Below, piece after piece: positions 1 to 11,463 of a DNA stretch of 64,000 bases. The translations under genes were made by a program, and so were the position numbers. The stretch's first letter is position 1; each line of letters starts with the position of its first letter. Under the pieces are notes generated by a model. It ran no database searches. It saw only the letters and a list, made by a program, of their open reading frames with translations, and was not told the DNA's origin. This stretch comes from Mactra quadrangularis (lineage: Eukaryota > Mollusca > Bivalvia > Venerida > Mactridae): positions 70,645,110 through 70,709,109 of the forward strand of contig CM046301.1 in assembly GCA_025267735.1 (NCBI GenBank), read 5' to 3'.

Positions 1-343
1 TCGAACAAGCGTACTGGATGTCCTCCACAAGTGCAGCGTGCAGGTTGTCGAGGGTGGGCAGCTGTTGTCGGACGGTGTAAAACTCGTGCACCTTGTTCCT
101 GACCACAGTCAGGTCAAAGCCACCCCTCCTAGAGTTCCGGATCGGCGACTTCACTCGTCCAGATGCCTCCTGCTCCTGCTGGATCCGTCCTATCGTCCGC
201 TTGCTGACGCCGGTAGCCTGAGCCGTCCGTAGGATGCTGGAACGAAGACCCGGTGTAGGTGGGGCAGTGAAATACCTCAAAACGTTGAGGACAATGCGCT
301 TGGCATTACAGCCAAGTGCTGCAACTATGGAGTCTTCACTCAT
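1..343 (-). pseudogene. IS630/Tc1-mariner-like transposase, N-terminal part, cut by window edge
   Basis: Reading the minus strand from an ATG at 343, the frame stays open for 114 codons to the window edge. It begins MSEDSIVAALGCNAKRIV and carries a helix-turn-helix-like stretch (RTAQATGVSKRTIGRI) followed by RRGGFDLTVVRNKVHEFYT and LPTLDNLHAALVEDI. This arrangement (HTH, a short Arg/Pro linker, then a second helical block ending in a PTL..L...L.EDI motif) is typical of DDE_3 transposase-like proteins common in molluscs and other invertebrates. The catalytic DDE part would lie left of position 1, so whether the gene is intact cannot be judged. It is most likely one of many transposon copies. 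Confidence 0.6.
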
Positions 344-487
344 GTCTATTCAGTAGACGGACTGAGTACGTACACCTTCACACTTCACAACGCGACAAAC
401 TATGCATGTATATTGTGTAGTATTATAAACGATTGTGTTCAAAACAGAGATCTATTGAAATTTTGAAAATGTGTAAACTACTATTTT

Positions 488-553
488 GAATGAGATTCGA
501 ACCACGTATCTCTGGTACCGGAGGGCAACTCGCATCCACTGTGCCACATTGAC
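488..553 (-). repeat. tRNA-derived SINE head fragment
   Basis: The minus strand shows a box-A-like TGGCACAGTGG and, about 30 bases later, a perfect box-B-like GGTTCGAATCTC. The element is about 66 nt with a tRNA-like layout and no CCA. The acceptor stem does not pair well, so it is a SINE promoter remnant rather than a tRNA gene. Nothing else is recognised between 557 and 881. Confidence 0.45.
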
Positions 554-881
554 AGACGCACATAACAATCAAATAAATCCATGTCACCGATACAGATGTA
601 TAGCGGAATTCCATCGCCTACGTCATATAAGTTCTGCTCGATCGGCTAAGCTATAAATAGCACTGATTAACCTCTCGTTAATGTATGTATAGGGCAGCTT
701 AATAAAATTGGACAATACATGGGCTTATATTCTAAATAATAAATCTTACGATCTGTAAAGTGTCAAAAATAAATGTACTCACTATTATATCCATCCATAC
801 AACTTCATTTTTACCAACTTTTAAAGATTCATCAAACGCAAGTGCTCGGATAATAACTGAAATGAAAACGAGGATATTGCC

Positions 882-1180
882 GCCCGGCTAGCTCAGTTGG
901 TAGCAAGCGAGTCTACTGATCGATGGGTCGTGGTTTGGATTCCCGAGCGGGGCATACTTACGTAAAGCTTGGTCATTAATTTATTTCTACGGCCATTTTC
1001 CCGCCTACCAAAGATTTTTAATTATGTAGGGCAGTTGTTAGTCACTGACGAAAGTATGCGCTTAGTAGTTGGTTAACAGCTAAATCCAGAGATTTAGCCT
1101 TTCCGGGAGGAGTGAGTAAGTTGACGGACCGCCGTTATATGACCTATATAATGTGATGGTATGGCGTTAAACCAAAGAAA
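882..1180 (+). repeat. tRNA-derived SINE, copy 1 (most complete)
   Basis: The head (882-955) has box A TAGCTCAGTTGG and box B GGTTTGGATTCC. A conserved central block follows, including GTAGGGCAGTTGTTAGTCAC, TAGTTGGTTAACAGCTAAAT and GAGTAAGTTGACGGACC. It ends with ATGGCGTTAAACC and an A-rich tail. The same head, middle and tail order recurs at 4.2, 10.2, 29.8 and 32.0 kb. It is a Pol III SINE that needs a LINE in trans. Confidence 0.8.
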
Positions 1181-1807
1181 GGAAAATGGGGATGCCTTTT
1201 TAATCGTTTATGGCAAGAAAATGAGAGATTATAAAAAAATCATTAAATGGGATGATCATGCTAATTACGTGTATCATGTGTTCATTTACAGATGTTATCA
1301 ACTTAAAAATATTTTTGATTTGTCTTTTTACAGCATGATTTTATTGACATTAAATGATAATAATTTTTGTATAAATAGTTGGTCAGTTTTCACGTGTGTT
1401 CAAATACTACCAAAGGTAATGTTGTATTTATTCACCAACAGCGTATTCGAAATTGGTTCATTTATTCCAAGTTAGAATGAGTATTTATAAAGGCAATGTA
1501 ATGATTGGACCTCATTTATAGGTAGACAAAGAACTCGTCAGTATCATTTTTTAAAACAATACATGTATGTCAATGAGTTTAAAGTGATATAAGTGACGAA
1601 ATTAAAGAAATTAATCTTGCAAAAACAACATTGCTGACATATTGTATTTATATATAAATAGTTATTGACATGTAATTTTTAAAATCCGCTTCTTGATATA
1701 ATTCAATTATGAAATTTCATAAATATTTTAAGACCGCGCCGAGAGTTATCCGGTCGTTTCTGTAAGTCACGTGACTCGCATACTTAATGAGGTAAACCAA
1801 AGTAGAA
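1181..1807. other. no recognisable feature
   Basis: AT-rich non-coding DNA. The one open frame of about 100 codons on the plus strand (1161-1475) starts inside the SINE tail and resembles nothing known. Confidence 0.5.
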
Positions 1808-1984
1808 ATGGCGGACCAAACAAAACACAAGCGTGGACGGCCTGGAATTTCCAAATCGGAAGGAAAAAGAAGAAAATTGTCCAGAAATATGGATCATGAG
1901 TAGTCAAGGGTATTTCTTGGCTCGGCGAAACGACGTTGGGACGAGATCAAATCAGAACAACGTTTAAATACCGACAGAGACTGA
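1808..1984 (+). pseudogene. degenerate first exon of a transposon-derived protein
   Basis: From ATG 1808 the frame reads MADQTKHKRGRPGISKSEGK, a basic N-terminus with an AT-hook-like RGRP, and stops at TAG after about 31 codons. One frame over, the sequence continues as SRVFLGSAKRRWDEIKSEQR followed by LNTDRD and a stop. The motif RV.LG....RW.E.K....L.TD is, from memory, frequent at the start of transposase-like proteins in bivalves and corals. A frameshift plus stops and the absence of further coding sequence make it a relic. The family assignment is by motif memory only. Confidence 0.4.
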
Positions 1985-2540
1985 GAGAGGTTAGAGGATT
2001 CAGGCCCTTTTTGTTCCATGCGAATATCACTTTGTAACAGTTTTAAAAAGCTATTAGAATGAGCTTTCATTTAAGGTATAAACTATTCTGATAGCTTGAA
2101 GGGTCTAGCAGTTACAGAAATTTTCATATTTGAATTTGTATCATTTTGTGAGGCCAATCTTTATTGTATAAAATAGACAGAAAAAGGCACCAAAAGTAGC
2201 TAAATTTGATGTCATATATTAATATTTATTTAGTTTTCTTAAATATAAGAAATGTAACCCCCCTTAACATATACATGTACTGAAAGCTGGAAAACTTGGT
2301 AATGTGATGTATTTTTGGTGCATTACAAATTTTAGCGTTTTTGCCGGGTTGGCCGAGTTGAATTCAAAATGGCCGTCATTTTTTGTTGAAATAAAGGAAA
2401 TACCTCTGAATAATGACAACAAGTACATTGAATTTTAGTTTATGTCATGTGTGTATTGTTCATTTATTTTTATATAAATTTACACGACATCATTGCTTTT
2501 TGTGACGTTTAGCACAAAATAAATGAAAGCATCTATTTTG

Positions 2541-2930
2541 GTTACCATAGCAACACATAAAAATATATATAAACATATGGTTACCAAACTAGAAAACATA
2601 TATTTTAACAAGGAAATGTTATCAACATTTTTTTTGTCAATTTACAAGACATCAAAGCATTTGCACAGATTTATACAGTGAAGATGAAAACATTTGGTTA
2701 CCACAGCAACATATACAAAAATATATAAACATACGGTAACTGAACTAGAAAATATGTATTTTAACAAGGAAATGTTATCAACATATTTTTGTCAATTTAC
2801 TAGCCATCAAAGCATTTTGCACCGATTTGCACAGTAAAGATGAAAGCGATTGGTTACCATAGCAACACGTACAAGTATATATATAAATATATGTAGTTAC
2901 ATAACTATAAAACACAGATAATTAACACGG
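2541..2930. repeat. 156-bp tandem repeat with X-box-like palindrome
   Basis: GTTACCATAGCAAC occurs at 2541, its variant GTTACCACAGCAAC at 2697, and GTTACCATAGCAAC again at 2853, exactly 156 bp apart. The intervening DNA is also repeated (for example AACAAGGAAATGTTATCAAC and GATGAAA..ATTGGTTACC). About 2.5 units are present. The box fits the RFX X-box form GTNRCC(N)RGYAAC. Confidence 0.8.
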
Positions 2931-4195
2931 AATAGTTATCAACAAGTTTTTCTTTTGTACACAGTACCATGATAACAAACACTAAGCAAAATACAGATTG
3001 TCTACACTCCAGAATGGAATGAGGTTTGATTGTTGTTCCATGACCCACAGCTTTATCCGATTGAGTTAAATATTGTCCAACTGTGTGCCTGACAAAAATA
3101 ATCATTAATATACCAAAATCAAAAGTGTCTGGCTCTGAAATGCAAATAAAATTTGTTCCAGCAATTAAAGAACTTTTCATATAAGACATGATGTCAGAAA
3201 ACCAACAATACCAATTACATATATATTTATATAAATAAAACAACATTAGCACACCCTTTCTCTCTCATGTATCACCCACTCAAACTCATACTAACACTGC
3301 CACAACTCATACCAGAGCAATTCAACCTTGCACCCACAAAACATTACTGACAGACATACAGAGGTAGATAACACATAAATATAAAACATAATTGACAACT
3401 GCAAATTTATAACTGTATAACTGTTGAAACTTCAAGCAAAATTACAATGTTTGGTAAAAAATGATATTGTAAGTACATCACATTTTAACACTCAAACTAT
3501 AGTCATCAAGAATAAACATGAAGCAAGAAAATATTAACCAAAATAAAAATACAATATAATACACAATAAAACAATACATTAAAATACAATGCAATACAAA
3601 AAAACCAATACACAACAATGCAATACAATACAGTTTATTGTCATAAACTTTTTAGTTTATAGCCATTTTCAATGGATTTATCAATTCTATAGAGTTGATA
3701 AGAAATTAAACAGAATGAAACATATAATTACTAAAACAAAATGATGAATCATGTTTAATGGCAATCTAACTACAAACTAATAATAATAAACAAGCAACTA
3801 TGGGCAGAGTGAAATATTCCAGTAACAAAATAAATTTTATCATATTCATAGTTATAATATTCATTGTCACTAAGCCGGTCACATGTCAATATACACCATA
3901 TGACCTTCTTTGAATAAAAGGATACAACAACACATTAATCTCATGGTTAAGAAATAATTAAAACAAGTATATGTTCATGAAAGGATTACAACAATTACAT
4001 ATTCTGGTAATTCCAAATAGGTTATTATAAAAAAGTAAAGAATATACTAAAAACTGCAACCTCATTGTATTTCAAGAATTAAACAGGCAAGACACTCTCA
4101 CTTATGTGTTACATATTTATTTACACCATTCTTTTTACTATCTACTATGATAGTAGTAACATACATGTATTTACCGCTGACTGCATGGTGAAGTC
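2931..4195. other. AT-rich stretch with a degenerate AATAC run
   Basis: No coding sequence is recognised. 3540-3632 is a degenerate (AATAC/ACAAT)n low-complexity run. The 115-codon minus frame at 2905-3252 has no recognisable motif and overlaps the end of the tandem repeat. Confidence 0.5.
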
Positions 4196-4435
4196 GCCCG
4201 TCTAGCTCAGTTTGTAGCACACAAATCTACTGATTGAGGGGTCATGGATTTGATTCATGAAATTATTTATACTTCCATTATCCCTCCTACCAATAATTCT
4301 TACTTATGTAGTGCAGTTGTCAGACACTGACGAAAGTATGCAATTAGTAGTTGGTTAACTGCTAAATACAGAGAATCAGTCTATCCAGGAACAATGAGTA
4401 GGTTGACTGACCGTTATATTACTTATACAATGTTA
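4196..4435 (+). repeat. tRNA-derived SINE, copy 2 (degraded)
   Basis: Box A is TAGCTCAGTTTG and box B is decayed. The middle block (GCAGTTGTCAGACACTGACG, TAGTAGTTGGTTAACTGCTA, GAGTAGGTTGACTGACC) matches copy 1. The GGCGTTAAACC tail is missing. Confidence 0.75.
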
Positions 4436-4861
4436 ACAAAAACAAATAAACAAAGACTATATGGTTAAATAATATTAACATTAACACTTTAATTAATATA
4501 TTTGATGCTTATATTTTATTGGACTAACCGCCACTGCATGAAAGCCCTTTTATGAAGTTTTGTGATTGCATGATTGTTTCATGAGGTAATAAATATGTTT
4601 CCTGAAAGCTAACTGCCACTGCCTGTTAGCTCAGTGTATATTATAATCATTTAATATGATAAGTAGCATTAATATATTATTCCTGCATCCCTTTTGAATT
4701 CACTGAACTTACTTTTTATGTGGATTAGGATGATTGAGAAGTTAGAGATTCTCAACTGAACAACATTACTCCAATGTTAACATAACTATAAGCTGAAAAC
4801 TTGTTCACAGCAAATATAAAGACCAACTCAGCTGTAATAAAATTTCAAATCAAAATTAAAT

Positions 4862-6039
4862 CACCTTGTTCTAGGTCTTTGAGCAAAGGGGCAAACCATT
4901 GCCCGTCATCATCATCATACTGAACAAAGTATTTAGTCTTTGAAGCAATAACATTGAACTTTTTTATTCCAGTCACAGTGCCATGGCACCACTTAAAAAC
5001 ACCAGAAACAGGATCTTTGTTATTTTTTTTATTAATGAGCGTTTCTTAGTTGTCTTTAGAAATAGGCAATAAATCTATTTGTTGCTGAATAATATTTGTT
5101 TTACGGTTTTCTCCTATACTTTTACTTGAATTACACTTAACAGTAGCCAGTTCAGTTTGTAATTGGTTTGTTGATCTGTAAACAAGTTTCAGGTCAGTTT
5201 TATCTATTGTTTCCTCATTTGAATTTAAGATAATTATTTGCCGCAGATGATCATCTAGTTCTGAGATTGTAAAACGTTTACCTTTATTTTGCTGTTGAAA
5301 TAAATGCTTTTGACCTAAGTTGTTAATAACATTTCCTCTGAATTGCAGTTGAGAGATTAAAGCTGCCTTAAACTTACATTCATTGTTAAAGTTTATTTTA
5401 TGATTTTCTATTTGCTCAATATCAGCCCATGAGCCACCTATTTCAGTTATTTTTTGTATTAATCTAATATTGGTTGAACGTTGCTTTTCCTCAAACTTGA
5501 CTTTCTTTTCTTGCCTCTTTTCAAAATCTGTAATTTATTTTCATATAATTGCTTTTGTCTTTCTTTCAATTGACTTTAGAATTTAGGTGTACTTACCCTT
5601 GCTTCACGAATTACATTAGCATGCTCAAAAGGCGATAATGAATTTAGCCATGCACTTGTTTTATTATTTGACCACATGATTTCAGCCTCATATGTAGTTA
5701 TGGTGACAGATGTTTAGCACGCATGAGCATGTCTAACTGTGCAAAACCACGTTCGGAAACAGTGTTAGTGTTTGGAACAGCAGACAATTTTGAATGTGCA
5801 TTATCATTTTAATTCCGGTACCTACCACCAGATAACTGATGTTTAGCCTGGCGTTCTAATATTAGAACCATATCAGAAAAACTCAATTCCAATGCCATCT
5901 GGTTGTAGCTTTCAAATACTGGATCATCACATGGTTCAATTAAAGACTGATATACACAATCTTTGTTAACATTTACATGCTCTTCACTGAATACACATTT
6001 ACCAGCAAGTACAGGAGAAGCATCATAAAACTTATACAT
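4862..6039 (-). pseudogene. hAT-like transposon-derived protein, C-terminal half, broken
   Basis: Minus-strand fragments join end to end. 6039-5812 is an open frame ending LERQAKHQLSGGRY. 5785-5590 reads TVSERGFAQLDMLMRAKHLS, then after a frameshift TTYEAEIMWSNNKTSAWLNS. 5480-5060 holds a helical region with the motif ALISQLQFRGNVINNLGQKH. 5030-4862 is a terminal domain, VSGVFKWCHGTVTGIKK then KYFVQYDDDDGQWFAPLLKD. The SER.FA.LD..L..K block and NNKTS.WL resemble the hAT dimerisation region. The same order (QLPGGKY-like, SERDFA-like, NNKTS, QLKFR) is remembered from uncharacterised proteins of cnidarians and molluscs. At least one frameshift (near 5713) and in-frame stops (near 5050) show it is dead. 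Confidence 0.55.
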
Positions 6040-6045
6040 AGTATA

Positions 6046-6356
6046 ATAGTGAGTTGCTTAAACTTAAACCTTAAACTTTTTCATTTGATTAAACGCCTAT
6101 TTCTACATAACATATTCAATGGCGTTGTACAAAAATATAGATTATAAAAAATTAATAAGTAAAAACCCTCCACCATAAATACATAATGTATATACAATAA
6201 CACAAAACAAAATAAAATTTATCACACATGATGTAATATAGTGTGCAAGTGTACATGTTTTATTATACCTACATCATTCAAAGTTCATGATCCTACTTAA
6301 TTTTACATTTTTATCACTAATTTTACATTTGTTTTTATTTCATATTAAAAGTTGGT
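6046..6356. other. no recognisable feature
   Basis: AT-rich DNA between the hAT-like relic and a short tandem repeat; nothing supported. Confidence 0.5.
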
Positions 6357-6517
6357 GTCCTGAACAGTATTACACGATGCTACTGTTAACCGGACATGTC
6401 CTGAACAGTGTAACATAACGCCACTGTTAACCAGACATTTCCCTAAAGGTGTCAACATCACCTTTAAAGGGCCCTTAATACATCCCCAAAGGTGTCGAAA
6501 CATCACCTTTAAAGGGA
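6356..6517. repeat. two short tandem duplications with internal hairpins
   Basis: A 41-bp unit starting TGTCCTGAACAGT is present twice (6356, 6397). A 43-bp unit starting CC(C/T)AAAGGTGTC is present twice (6441, 6484). In the second, AAAGGTG pairs with CACCTTT across a loop of 7-8 bases, so each copy can fold into a hairpin. It lies downstream of the LINE and could be its 3' terminal repeat, but the LINE end is not resolved. Confidence 0.65.
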
Positions 6518-6709
6518 CAATTTATTTAGGTTGTCATTGCAGTCTTGTGAAACAAGGTAGAAAATGACAGAGAGCGAGGCAATCCTCATTCTCACGTCAT
6601 AATGCACTCACTCAATCACTTAGTATGTTTACCGTAATTGTAAGGTGAGGCATTTACTAACCATGCCAATTTTAGAATAGATCATAAAAATTAGAGAAAT
6701 AGTGAGTTT

Positions 6710-8833
6710 TCAATCGTTTTTTGAAAACATCCAAAGTAGGTGATAATTTGATATCATCTGGTAGCTTATTCCATAGCATGGGGCCAACAGTACTAAAGCT
6801 TCTGTCACTGAATGTTTTTTCTTATTTGTTGGAACCAAAAAATTCAGGTCTTTGGATTTTGCAGATCTAAGACCAGATCTGCTTTGTAAAGGCTTTCTCA
6901 GAATTTCAGTCAGATATGCAGGTGCAGTTTCAGTAAAACAGTTGTACATGAAAGTACATATTTTGAAGTTGATTCTTGCTTTGACTGGTAACCAGTGCAG
7001 TGAATACAAAGCATCTTTTGAACTGTCAGATTTTTTTAGCCTTAATACCAGTTTTGCACACATGTTTTGAATTCGCTGAAATTTGCTAAGATCACATTTT
7101 GAAATTCCATACAAGATCAGATTGCAGTAATCGATGTGGGACATGACCAAAGATAGGACTAGTGTTTCCGTTGCATCTTTATCCAGATATTTTCTTATAC
7201 TTTTGATACGTAAATAATTGTACATGGCAGTTCTACTTTTTGTTTTGATGTGATCTTTAAAGCTTAAGTTTTCATCAAGAAAGGCCCCTAAATAGCGAAT
7301 GGTCTTCACAGATTTTATAGTTTCACCAGCAATATTAATTGACTGGGTTAAACATTTTTTCAACTGTGCTCTGCTTCCAATCATGATAAACTCAGTCTTT
7401 GAGTTGTTCATTTTCAATTTATTTTCATTCATCCATGAATTTATTGTTAGGGCACAATCTTCAAGATCAGAAATGGCATTTGCTTCTTCATTCTGATTGT
7501 TTGGACAGAATCTTTTATTAGCAGTGTGGTCGTCAGCAAAACCATGCACTGATATATCAGATGGAATGACATCGAATAAGGTTCCTGCATAAGTAAGATA
7601 TAACCACGGACCCAAACAACTACCTTGTGGAACACTGCAATCTGATGTACGTACAGATGATGAACTAGTATTTACGTTGACTCGACATGCACGTGGGCGA
7701 AGATATGAGTCAATCCAGCGAAGTGTACTATTCTGTAGTCCATATTGATTATTAAGTACTTCTAATAAAATGTCATGATCAACAGTGTCAAATGCAGCAC
7801 TCAGATCAATAGCTATTAACACAGTAACTTCTAATTTCTCCATACCACACAGTAGGTCATTAACTAATCTAAGGAGGGCTGACTCACATGAGTGAAAACG
7901 TCTATATGCAGACTGATTTTTTGGAAGAAGATTATTTTTTTCAACATGAGTATTTATTCTATTCAATGCAGCCTTTTCAATTACCTTAGATAAGAAGGAC
8001 AGATTGCTAACCGGTCTATAGTTAGCATAATCAAGATCTAGACCAACCTTCTTAAGGAGAGGCTTAACAATTGCCTCTTTCCACTTGGAAGGGAATACCC
8101 CATGTTTCAATGAGATATTTATTAAATGAGTTATTAGAGGTAATAATTCTTTTAGATAACATTTGAGCAATTTTGTTGGCAAAACGTCTAACTCCGATGA
8201 TTTGGTATTTAAGTCACATATAAGACTTCTGACCTCTTCTATTGTAAAATCCTTAAAATGGTCAAGACTAGGTACATCCTTTTGTTGGGGTGAGTAAGTT
8301 GGAAACTGAAGCAAGGATTCTCTAATTTTTGAAATTTTATTCAAGAAATAATCAGCAAAATTTTCTGCTACGGAGTGATCAGAATCGCCTTTAGGCATTG
8401 GATTCTCAGATCTTACTCCTGTCATTTCAGCAACAAATTTATATAATTGTTTTGTATCACCTTTAGCATCAAGAACTCTTTGACTTAGTGATTTGACTTT
8501 TTCTTCATTTAATTTACAATAATAACGGTTGCGCATAACCTTGAAAGCTTCTAATTGTTCAGGCTTTCCATATTTTCTCCATAATCTTTCTTGTTTTCTC
8601 ATTGAACTTTTAAGTAAGACTAGATTATCTGTAAACCATGGTTTTGGAGCTCTATGAATTTTTGTTTTCTCTACTATTGGAGCATGTTTGTCAAGAGTGG
8701 GCTGAAGTTTTGAATCCAATATATTTACGTAAGAATCAACATCTTCACTATCAATAGTAATGTCTTTTAAATCAGAAGCAAAATTTTCATGATTTATTCT
8801 TTTAGGATTGCGGAATTTTACTGATTTGCTCAC
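6710..8833 (-). pseudogene. LINE reverse transcriptase domain
   Basis: The frame has 707 codons. Motifs in order: ANYRPVSNLSFLSKVIEKA near residue 270, NQSAYRRFHSCESALLRL near 307, AIDLSAAFDTVDHDILL near 341 (first catalytic Asp), SVPQGSCLGPWLYL near 400, FADDHTAN near 432 (catalytic FADD in place of the commoner YADD), NNSKTEFIMIG near 476, and IRYLGAFLDENLSF near 513. Near the end LHWLPVKARINFKI is the hallmark C-terminal motif of CR1/L2/Daphne-type LINEs. The last ~35 codons are out of frame because of a slip in an A-run near 6823. The enzyme copies LINE RNA into the chromosome and could serve other copies only if intact, which this one is not. Confidence 0.9.
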
Positions 8834-8871
8834 AATATTTTCTTTTTCTACATTTATTTGTACCTTAACTA

Positions 8872-9894
8872 CTAATGATCTGATAAAAAGGGACCCTGTT
8901 CACATTTTTTTACCCGTATACCATTTACTGCTTCAGTAAGTACAAGATCAAACATATTACCACCAATATGTGTTTTAAAATTAACATGCTGTTCTAAACC
9001 AAAGGAATGAAGACAATTTACAAATTCAGAAACAGCCGTGGATCTATTTTCAAGATGTAGATTAAAGTCTCCCATAATTAACAGGTTAGAGTAGTTAGGA
9101 AGTAAATCTTCAATAAATTGATTGAAGTCTTCTACAAACTGAGATACAGTGGTTAATCCTGGGGGTCTGTAAAGTCCAATACAATGAAGCGCAATATTTT
9201 TGAAAATTAATTTCCATATACCATATTCAAAGCTTCTTGTATTCCCACCCTTAATTTTATTAATATTAATTGCAATGCGACTAGCTATAGCTATTCCCCC
9301 TCCAACTTTATTTTGTCTGTTGGCTACTGTTAATCTGTACCCATTTTGATTTAAATCAGAGGTTTCGATTAAATGTTTTTTATCATCTGAATACCAAGTT
9401 TCTGTTAATACAGCAAAGTCTATTCTTTCTTCCCTCAGATATTGACCTATCAAACAATCTTTATTTACAGCAGATCTACAATTTAAAGTCAAGCAATTAA
9501 CATTTTCACTAATCTGACTTACAGTGTTACATATTTTAGGGTATATCAAGTTGTTTTTATTAATGCCCTGAGGGGTTTTAACAGTACTTTTCACAACACA
9601 TCTATTTTTTCTTTGTGACCGGTAAGGAGCTAATTTGAGTGAATTAATAACACTTAGTGTAGCGGTATCAACTTTGTATAAACAAGGATTATTGAACACA
9701 TTTAAACCTAAATCCAATAATTTGTCACGGTCATATTTCAATGAACAACATGTATTTTTTAAAAGGTGTGATATTTTATGATAAAAATTATCAAAATGTT
9801 GAGTATTGTTTTTAAGTATAACTAAACCCATGATTGAAAAAATAAAACTATAATTAAAGATGCACTTAGCTGAAGTGTTCATGAACATGTACAT
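8872..9894 (-). pseudogene. LINE APE endonuclease domain
   Basis: The frame has 340 codons. From about residue 130 it shows the apurinic endonuclease fold: LTLNCRSAVNKDCLIGQYLR, then FAVLTETWYSDD with the catalytic Glu, NKVGGGIAIASR, GLYRPPG, LIMGDFNLHL with the catalytic Asp-Phe-Asn, and a terminal GPFLSDH. It nicks target DNA to prime reverse transcription. The first ~120 residues are not recognised and the true start is unclear. The frame ends at two stops directly after SDH; the next residues (LVVKVQINVEKENIV) continue one frame over into the RT region, so this is a one-base deletion rather than a separate gene. A neighbouring SINE sits upstream at 10.15 kb. Confidence 0.85.
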
Positions 9895-10149
9895 CCAAAA
9901 ATATTCACAAAACTCGTTTGTTAACTTGAATAAATATCCAAAAACATCAGAGCAAAGAAAGTGTGTATGGTCTCAGACGACCTTCATGCTTGATATATAT
10001 CAAACATTATTTACAGAAGTCTCCTATTATAAATGGCATTTATGTCTGATTTGTATCATTGTAATTGCTTTGGATTAATTTCACCAGGTTGAGATTTTAT
10101 GTTGAAAATAATTATTGCCCCACTAATTGTTCAAAGAACATTCAACTGA

Positions 10150-10425
10150 TCAACTAGCTTTTTTGGTTGCACAAACGTCTACAGATCTAAGGGTCTTAAT
10201 GTTTGATTCCTGGGCAGGGATACTTTCATGGAGCTTGGTCATGAAATAATATTTAATTCAATTCTATCCCCAATAACTGATTCTAATTCATACAGTGCAG
10301 TTGTCAGTCAATGATAGAAATATGCACCTAGTAACTTGTCAGCCGCTAAATTGAGAGATTGAGCCTTTCCAGGAAAGGTGAGTAGACTGACTGACCTTTG
10401 TTATAAAACATTCAGCCATTGTTCC
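10150..10425 (+). repeat. tRNA-derived SINE, copy 3 (degraded)
   Basis: The head is strongly mutated (CAACTAGC for box A, TGTTTGATTCC for box B). The middle block is clear: CATACAGTGCAGTTGTCAGTC, GCCGCTAAATTGAGAGATTG and GTGAGTAGACTGACTGACC. Confidence 0.7.
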
Positions 10426-10557
10426 AATGTAATTAACTTGAATTTAGCAGAAATTAAAATGTAAGTACCGGTAACACTGTTAACCACTTCTGCTTTCTAC
10501 AGCACACTCTCTCCTTTTGAGTCGGCATTTCCGTACAGTGGGTACATTTGCATCAAT

Positions 10558-10562
10558 CGTAT
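10558..10562 (+). repeat. target-site duplication CGTAT, left
   Basis: CGTAT here is repeated exactly at 15,449-15,453, on the other side of the LTR element. A 5-bp duplication is the usual product of a Ty3/gypsy integrase. Confidence 0.9.
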
Positions 10563-11447
10563 TGTCAAGATTTTCGGTATAAATACTTTAACAAGCTATT
10601 TGTGTGAGTATATTATGACTATCTTTCTGAGGTCTTTGCTAGGTCAGCCTTTTTATAACGTCTGCCTATAAGAAAGGTCTGCTTCACCAAAGAAGGTCCG
10701 CTTCACCGAAGAATATCCGCTTCACCAAAGAATGTCCTCTTCACCAAAGAAGGTCCTCTTCACCAAGAAAGTCCACTTCACCAAAGAAGGTCCGCTTCAC
10801 CAAAGAAGGTCCTCTTCACCAAAGAAAGTCCACTTCACCAAAGAAGGTCCTCTTCACCAAGAAAGTCCACTTCACCAAAGAAGGTCCGCTTCACCAAAGA
10901 AGGTCCGCTTCACCAAAGAAGGTCCTCTTCACCAAAGAAAGTCCACTTCACCAAAGAAGGTCCTCTTCACCAAGGAAGGTCCACTTCAACAACGAAAATC
11001 TGCTTCACCAAAGGTCCTCTTCACCAAGGAAGGTCCACTTCAACAAAGAAGTTCTGCTTCACCAAAGGTCTGCCTATACCAAAGGTCTGCTTACACCAAA
11101 AAGGTCTGCCTACACAAAAGGTCTGCCTACACCAAAGGTCTGCCTACATCAAAGGTCTGCCTACTCCATAGGTCTGCCTCCACCAAGAAGGTCTGCCACC
11201 TATTATATCGGAAGCAAGTCTACTTCGTTAGACTTGCTTCACTTTTGACATCGAGAGATCTATTCTCCGAACTGACTTTTTTCCACTCCGCTTTATTAAC
11301 AAAAAACATACATATATATATATACAAAGCGCGAACCGGTGAAAAAACACCATTGTTGACGTCACGTCATAGCAACGTCAAAACAGAATAATAAGATGGC
11401 GTTAAAATTTGTGTTTCTTTTCATACATAAAAATGGTTATTTTGACA
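10563..11447 (-). repeat. 3' LTR (885 bp)
   Basis: On the element's strand it starts TGTCAAAATAACC and ends AAATCTTGACA. A TGACGTCA CRE-type palindrome and an alternating TATATATATA stretch lie near its start (U3), followed within about 30 bp by AATAAA. Most of the rest is the tandem repeat listed separately. Confidence 0.9.
10671..11205. repeat. minisatellite inside the 3' LTR
   Basis: About two dozen tandem units: 19-bp units of the type TTCACCAAAGAAGGTCCGC grading into 17-bp units of the type TGCCTACACCAAAGGTC. The 219-codon plus frame here merely reads the repeat (SPKKVLFTKEGPLHQR-like) and is not a gene. Confidence 0.9.
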
Positions 11448-11463
11448 ATTGTCCCCTCCTAAA
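11448..11463 (-). promoter_or_regulatory. polypurine tract
   Basis: Directly before the 3' LTR the element's strand reads TTTAGGAGGGGACAAT, the purine run that primes plus-strand DNA synthesis. Confidence 0.7.

Larger units (their letters stand above)
6560..9900 (-). mobile_element. CR1/L2-like LINE, endonuclease plus RT, frameshifted
   Basis: An APE-type endonuclease (9894-8872) is followed on the same strand by a reverse transcriptase (8833-6710). The two were one open frame: a single missing T near 8875, in the SDH/LVV junction, splits them. A second slip in the A-run near 6823 changes the frame of the RT C-terminus; read in the other frame it continues with WNKLPDDIKLSPTLDVFKKR to about 6680. 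No ORF1 is seen 5' of the endonuclease, so the copy is probably 5'-truncated. The 3' end is uncertain. Confidence 0.85.

Noticed and set aside
882..955. Possible functional tRNA gene
   Set aside because: Box A and B are present but the acceptor stem and anticodon arm do not pair properly and the unit continues into a repeated SINE body.
10732..11391. 219- and 183-codon frames in the LTRs (SPKKVLFTKEGPLHQR-like)
   Set aside because: Translation of the LTR minisatellite on the strand opposite to the element's genes.
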